From Planctomyces sp. (GTDB lineage Bacteria; Planctomycetota; Planctomycetia; Planctomycetales; Planctomycetaceae), in NCBI GenBank assembly GCA_005809115.1, contig SYLK01000799.1, positions 1 through 6,977 on the forward strand: a stretch of 6,977 nt of DNA, written 5' to 3'. Position 1 is the stretch's first letter. The number at the start of each line of letters is the position of its first letter. A program made the translations under genes and the position numbers. Below the pieces are notes generated by a model that was not told where the DNA came from, did not search any database, and was given only the letters and a program-made list of their open reading frames with translations. Shown piece after piece: positions 5,566 through 6,977 of this stretch.

Positions 5566-6825
5566 GTGACCGCGTTACCTCGCATGTTTCGCCTCCGCCA
5601 GACGTTTTCCGCCCCGAGGCTCGACGACGTTTCCGGTGAAGTGGCGCGGCAGCTCAGCCGTCTCCAGCTGGGCAGGAAAATTCAGGCCGGACAGACGGTG
5701 GCGATTACTGCCGGCAGTCGCGGCATCGCCAACATCAGCACGATCATCCGATCGGTCGCAGACCACGTGAAGCAACTGCATGCCGTGCCGTTTATCGTGC
5801 CCGCCATGGGCAGTCACGGCGGCGGCACGGCGGAAGGACAGTGCCGGATTCTGGCCGACTACGGGATCACGCCCGAGACCATGGGCTGCGAACTGAGGGC
5901 CTCAATGGAAACCATCATCGTCGACACGACATCACAGGGCATACCGGTCCATTTTGACAAACACGCATCACAGGCCGATCACGTCATTGTCGTCGGCCGC
6001 GTGAAACCGCACACCGGCTTCGTGGGAGACGTTGAATCCGGCCTGCACAAGATGATGCTGATCGGCCTCGGCAAACATGAAGGTGCAAAAATCTACCACC
6101 GCGCCATCGCTGATCACACCTTCATGGAGATCATCATGGCCGTGGCAGCCCGCGTGATCGCGCGCTGCCGAGTCGTCGCCGGCCTGGCCATCGTGGAAAA
6201 TGCCATGGACGAAACGGCACTCATTGAAGCCGTCGCTCCGGAAGAGTTTCTGATCAGAGAGCCACAACTGCTGAAACAGGCAGTCCAGTGGCTGCCGCGC
6301 CTGCCGTTCACCGAATGCGACCTGCTGATCATTGACCGCATCGGCAAAAACATTTCCGGGACAGGCATGGACACGAACGTGGTCGGCCGAAAATACAATG
6401 ACCATGCCGCCACCGACAAGGACTCTGTCCGCTGCCGCCGCATCATGATCCGCGGTCTCACCGAAGAAACTCACGGAAACGCCTGCGGTATCGGCCTTGC
6501 CGAATTCACGACACGCAGTACCGTGGATCGGATTGACCATCAGTATACGGCCATCAACTGCATCACCGGCAACCACCCGACGGGCGGTATGATCCCCCTG
6601 ACGTTCCCGAATGACAGGGAGGCCATTATCGCGGCGCTCCAGACCATCGGGCTCACGGAACCACGTGATGCGCGAGTCATCCAGATTTCCGACACGCTCC
6701 ACCTGAGCGATGTTGTCGTCAGTGACGCGTACCGCCGCCAGATGGCCGGTCGCCCGGATCTCGCCTCGCTGGAGGAGTCGCGGGAGATGGACTTTGACCC
6801 GACCGGCCGGCTGGCCGATGTCTGA
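5566..6825 (+). CDS. LarA-like nickel-pincer isomerase family protein (lactate racemase domain, DUF2088 type)
   Basis: From the GTG at 5566 the product is 419 residues, close to the length of characterised LarA (about 424). The frame stays open upstream to 5407, but that extension is unlike the family, whereas TALPRMFRLRQTF is a natural N-terminus. LarA proteins racemise or epimerise 2-hydroxyacids using a nickel-pincer nucleotide held by Lys and His. Motifs in order are AGSRGIANI (residues 49-57, where LarA has its Asp-x-x-Arg motif), VPAMGSHGGGTAEGQ (78-92, His84 as catalytic His), VGRVKPHTGF (143-152, His149 as second catalytic His), SGLHKMM (158-164, Lys162 as cofactor attachment) and His178 in YHRA as nickel ligand. 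The spacing Lys162 to His178 (16) equals Lys184 to His200 in Lactobacillus plantarum LarA, and His84 to His149 (65) is nearly that of His108 to His174 (66). The C-terminal domain includes GKNISGTGMDTNVVGRKY. It belongs to a LarA-like subgroup whose substrate is not established here. No larB, larC or larE is in the window. Confidence 0.9.
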   Translation: MTALPRMFRLRQTFSAPRLDDVSGEVARQLSRLQLGRKIQAGQTVAITAGSRGIANISTIIRSVADHVKQLHAVPFIVPAMGSHGGGTAEGQCRILADYGITPETMGCELRASMETIIVDTTSQGIPVHFDKHASQADHVIVVGRVKPHTGFVGDVESGLHKMMLIGLGKHEGAKIYHRAIADHTFMEIIMAVAARVIARCRVVAGLAIVENAMDETALIEAVAPEEFLIREPQLLKQAVQWLPRLPFTECDLLIIDRIGKNISGTGMDTNVVGRKYNDHAATDKDSVRCRRIMIRGLTEETHGNACGIGLAEFTTRSTVDRIDHQYTAINCITGNHPTGGMIPLTFPNDREAIIAALQTIGLTEPRDARVIQISDTLHLSDVVVSDAYRRQMAGRPDLASLEESREMDFDPTGRLADV

Positions 6826-6832
6826 TGCCCCC

Positions 6833-6859
6833 AACCGACAGCAGATGCTGGCGTCGGTT
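6833..6859 (+). terminator. Terminator-like hairpin after the LarA-like gene
   Basis: AACCGAC (6833-6839) pairs perfectly with GTCGGTT (6853-6859). An inner CAG/CTG stem with an ATG loop is separated from it by a 2x2 internal loop. It starts eight bases after the stop codon and is followed by CTTTAC. CCCCC (6828-6832) and GGGGGG (6866-6871) flank it and could extend the stem with a bulge. The short U-tract makes efficient Rho-independent termination only moderately likely. Confidence 0.5.
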
Positions 6860-6884
6860 CTTTACGGGGGGATCTTACGAGGTT

Positions 6885-6903
6885 CCTGAGCCCTTGGGCC
6901 AGG
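6885..6903. repeat. Small bulged inverted repeat
   Basis: CCTG/CAGG and GCCC/GGGC arms form a hairpin with a TT loop and one bulged A. It sits between the terminator-like hairpin and the 22-base palindrome. No function is evident. Confidence 0.3.
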
Positions 6904-6905
6904 TC

Positions 6906-6927
6906 CGTGAGTGAGTACTCTCTCACG
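6906..6927. repeat. Near-perfect 22-base palindrome
   Basis: CGTGAG at 6906-6911 mirrors CTCACG at 6922-6927. After one T-T mismatch (6912/6921), GAGT (6913-6916) mirrors ACTC (6917-6920). Ten of eleven base pairs match around a zero-spacer centre, the form expected of a dimeric regulator's operator. It lies 80 bases past the LarA-like gene in DNA without a supported gene, so it could serve a plus-strand gene starting beyond the window. Confidence 0.4.
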
Positions 6928-6977
6928 TCCAGCACAGCGGATACATCGTGCTGCCGAGGCAGACGTTGCTGCAGAAC

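Noticed and set aside
5968..6834. Minus-strand frame of 288 codons antisense to the LarA-like gene.
   Set aside because: The sense strand carries clear LarA motifs with correct spacing; the antisense product is rich in Asp, His and Gly with no domain.
6540..6935. Minus-strand frame starting MLDVREYSLTDLAQGLRNLV, whose first codons look protein-like.
   Set aside because: It runs antisense into the LarA-like gene and its remainder is low-quality; the start also overlaps the palindrome at 6906-6927.
6916..6977. Plus-strand frame at the window end ending IVLPRQTLLQN, possibly the start of a further gene.
   Set aside because: It has only about 20 codons, no clear start codon or ribosome binding site, and is cut by the window edge.

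Overview
The window looks like ordinary chromosome from a Gram-negative-type bacterium of fairly high G+C. A planctomycete (Planctomycetota) is the best guess. The reasons are an LptF/LptG-type permease beside a lipoprotein of LolA-like character, two conserved-looking proteins of unknown function, and weak or absent ribosome binding sites at several starts. This assignment is inference from gene content; there is no rRNA or other marker gene. I see no tRNA, rRNA, CRISPR array, insertion sequence, phage gene or toxin-antitoxin pair.

Layout. From about 5322 down to 150 every convincing gene is on the minus strand. In transcription order these are a polytopic membrane protein with about 12 predicted membrane segments (5322-3619), a gap of about 210 bases holding a plausible sigma70-type promoter, a small Cys-containing protein of unknown function (3408-2920), a lipoprotein with a possible LolA/LolB-like fold (2875-1781), a poorly coding stretch of about 450 bases with one doubtful ORF, and an LptF/LptG family permease (1331-150). 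Bases 1-149 hold no gene I can identify. On the plus strand, diverging from the membrane protein gene, a LarA-like (nickel-pincer lactate racemase family) enzyme runs from 5566 to 6825. It is followed by a terminator-like hairpin and a short tail rich in inverted repeats (6826-6977).

How the genes may work together. The lipoprotein and the permease point to an envelope theme: LptF/LptG proteins extract lipopolysaccharide from the inner membrane, and LolA/LolB-fold proteins carry lipid moieties through the periplasm. The small protein probably shares a transcript with the lipoprotein, since only about 44 bases separate them. The LarA-like enzyme is a separate transcription unit and none of its cofactor-synthesis genes (larB, larC, larE) are in view. 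No clearly new multi-gene system is visible. The items most worth following up are the two proteins of unknown function, the lipoprotein/LptF pairing and the near-perfect 22-base palindrome at 6906-6927.
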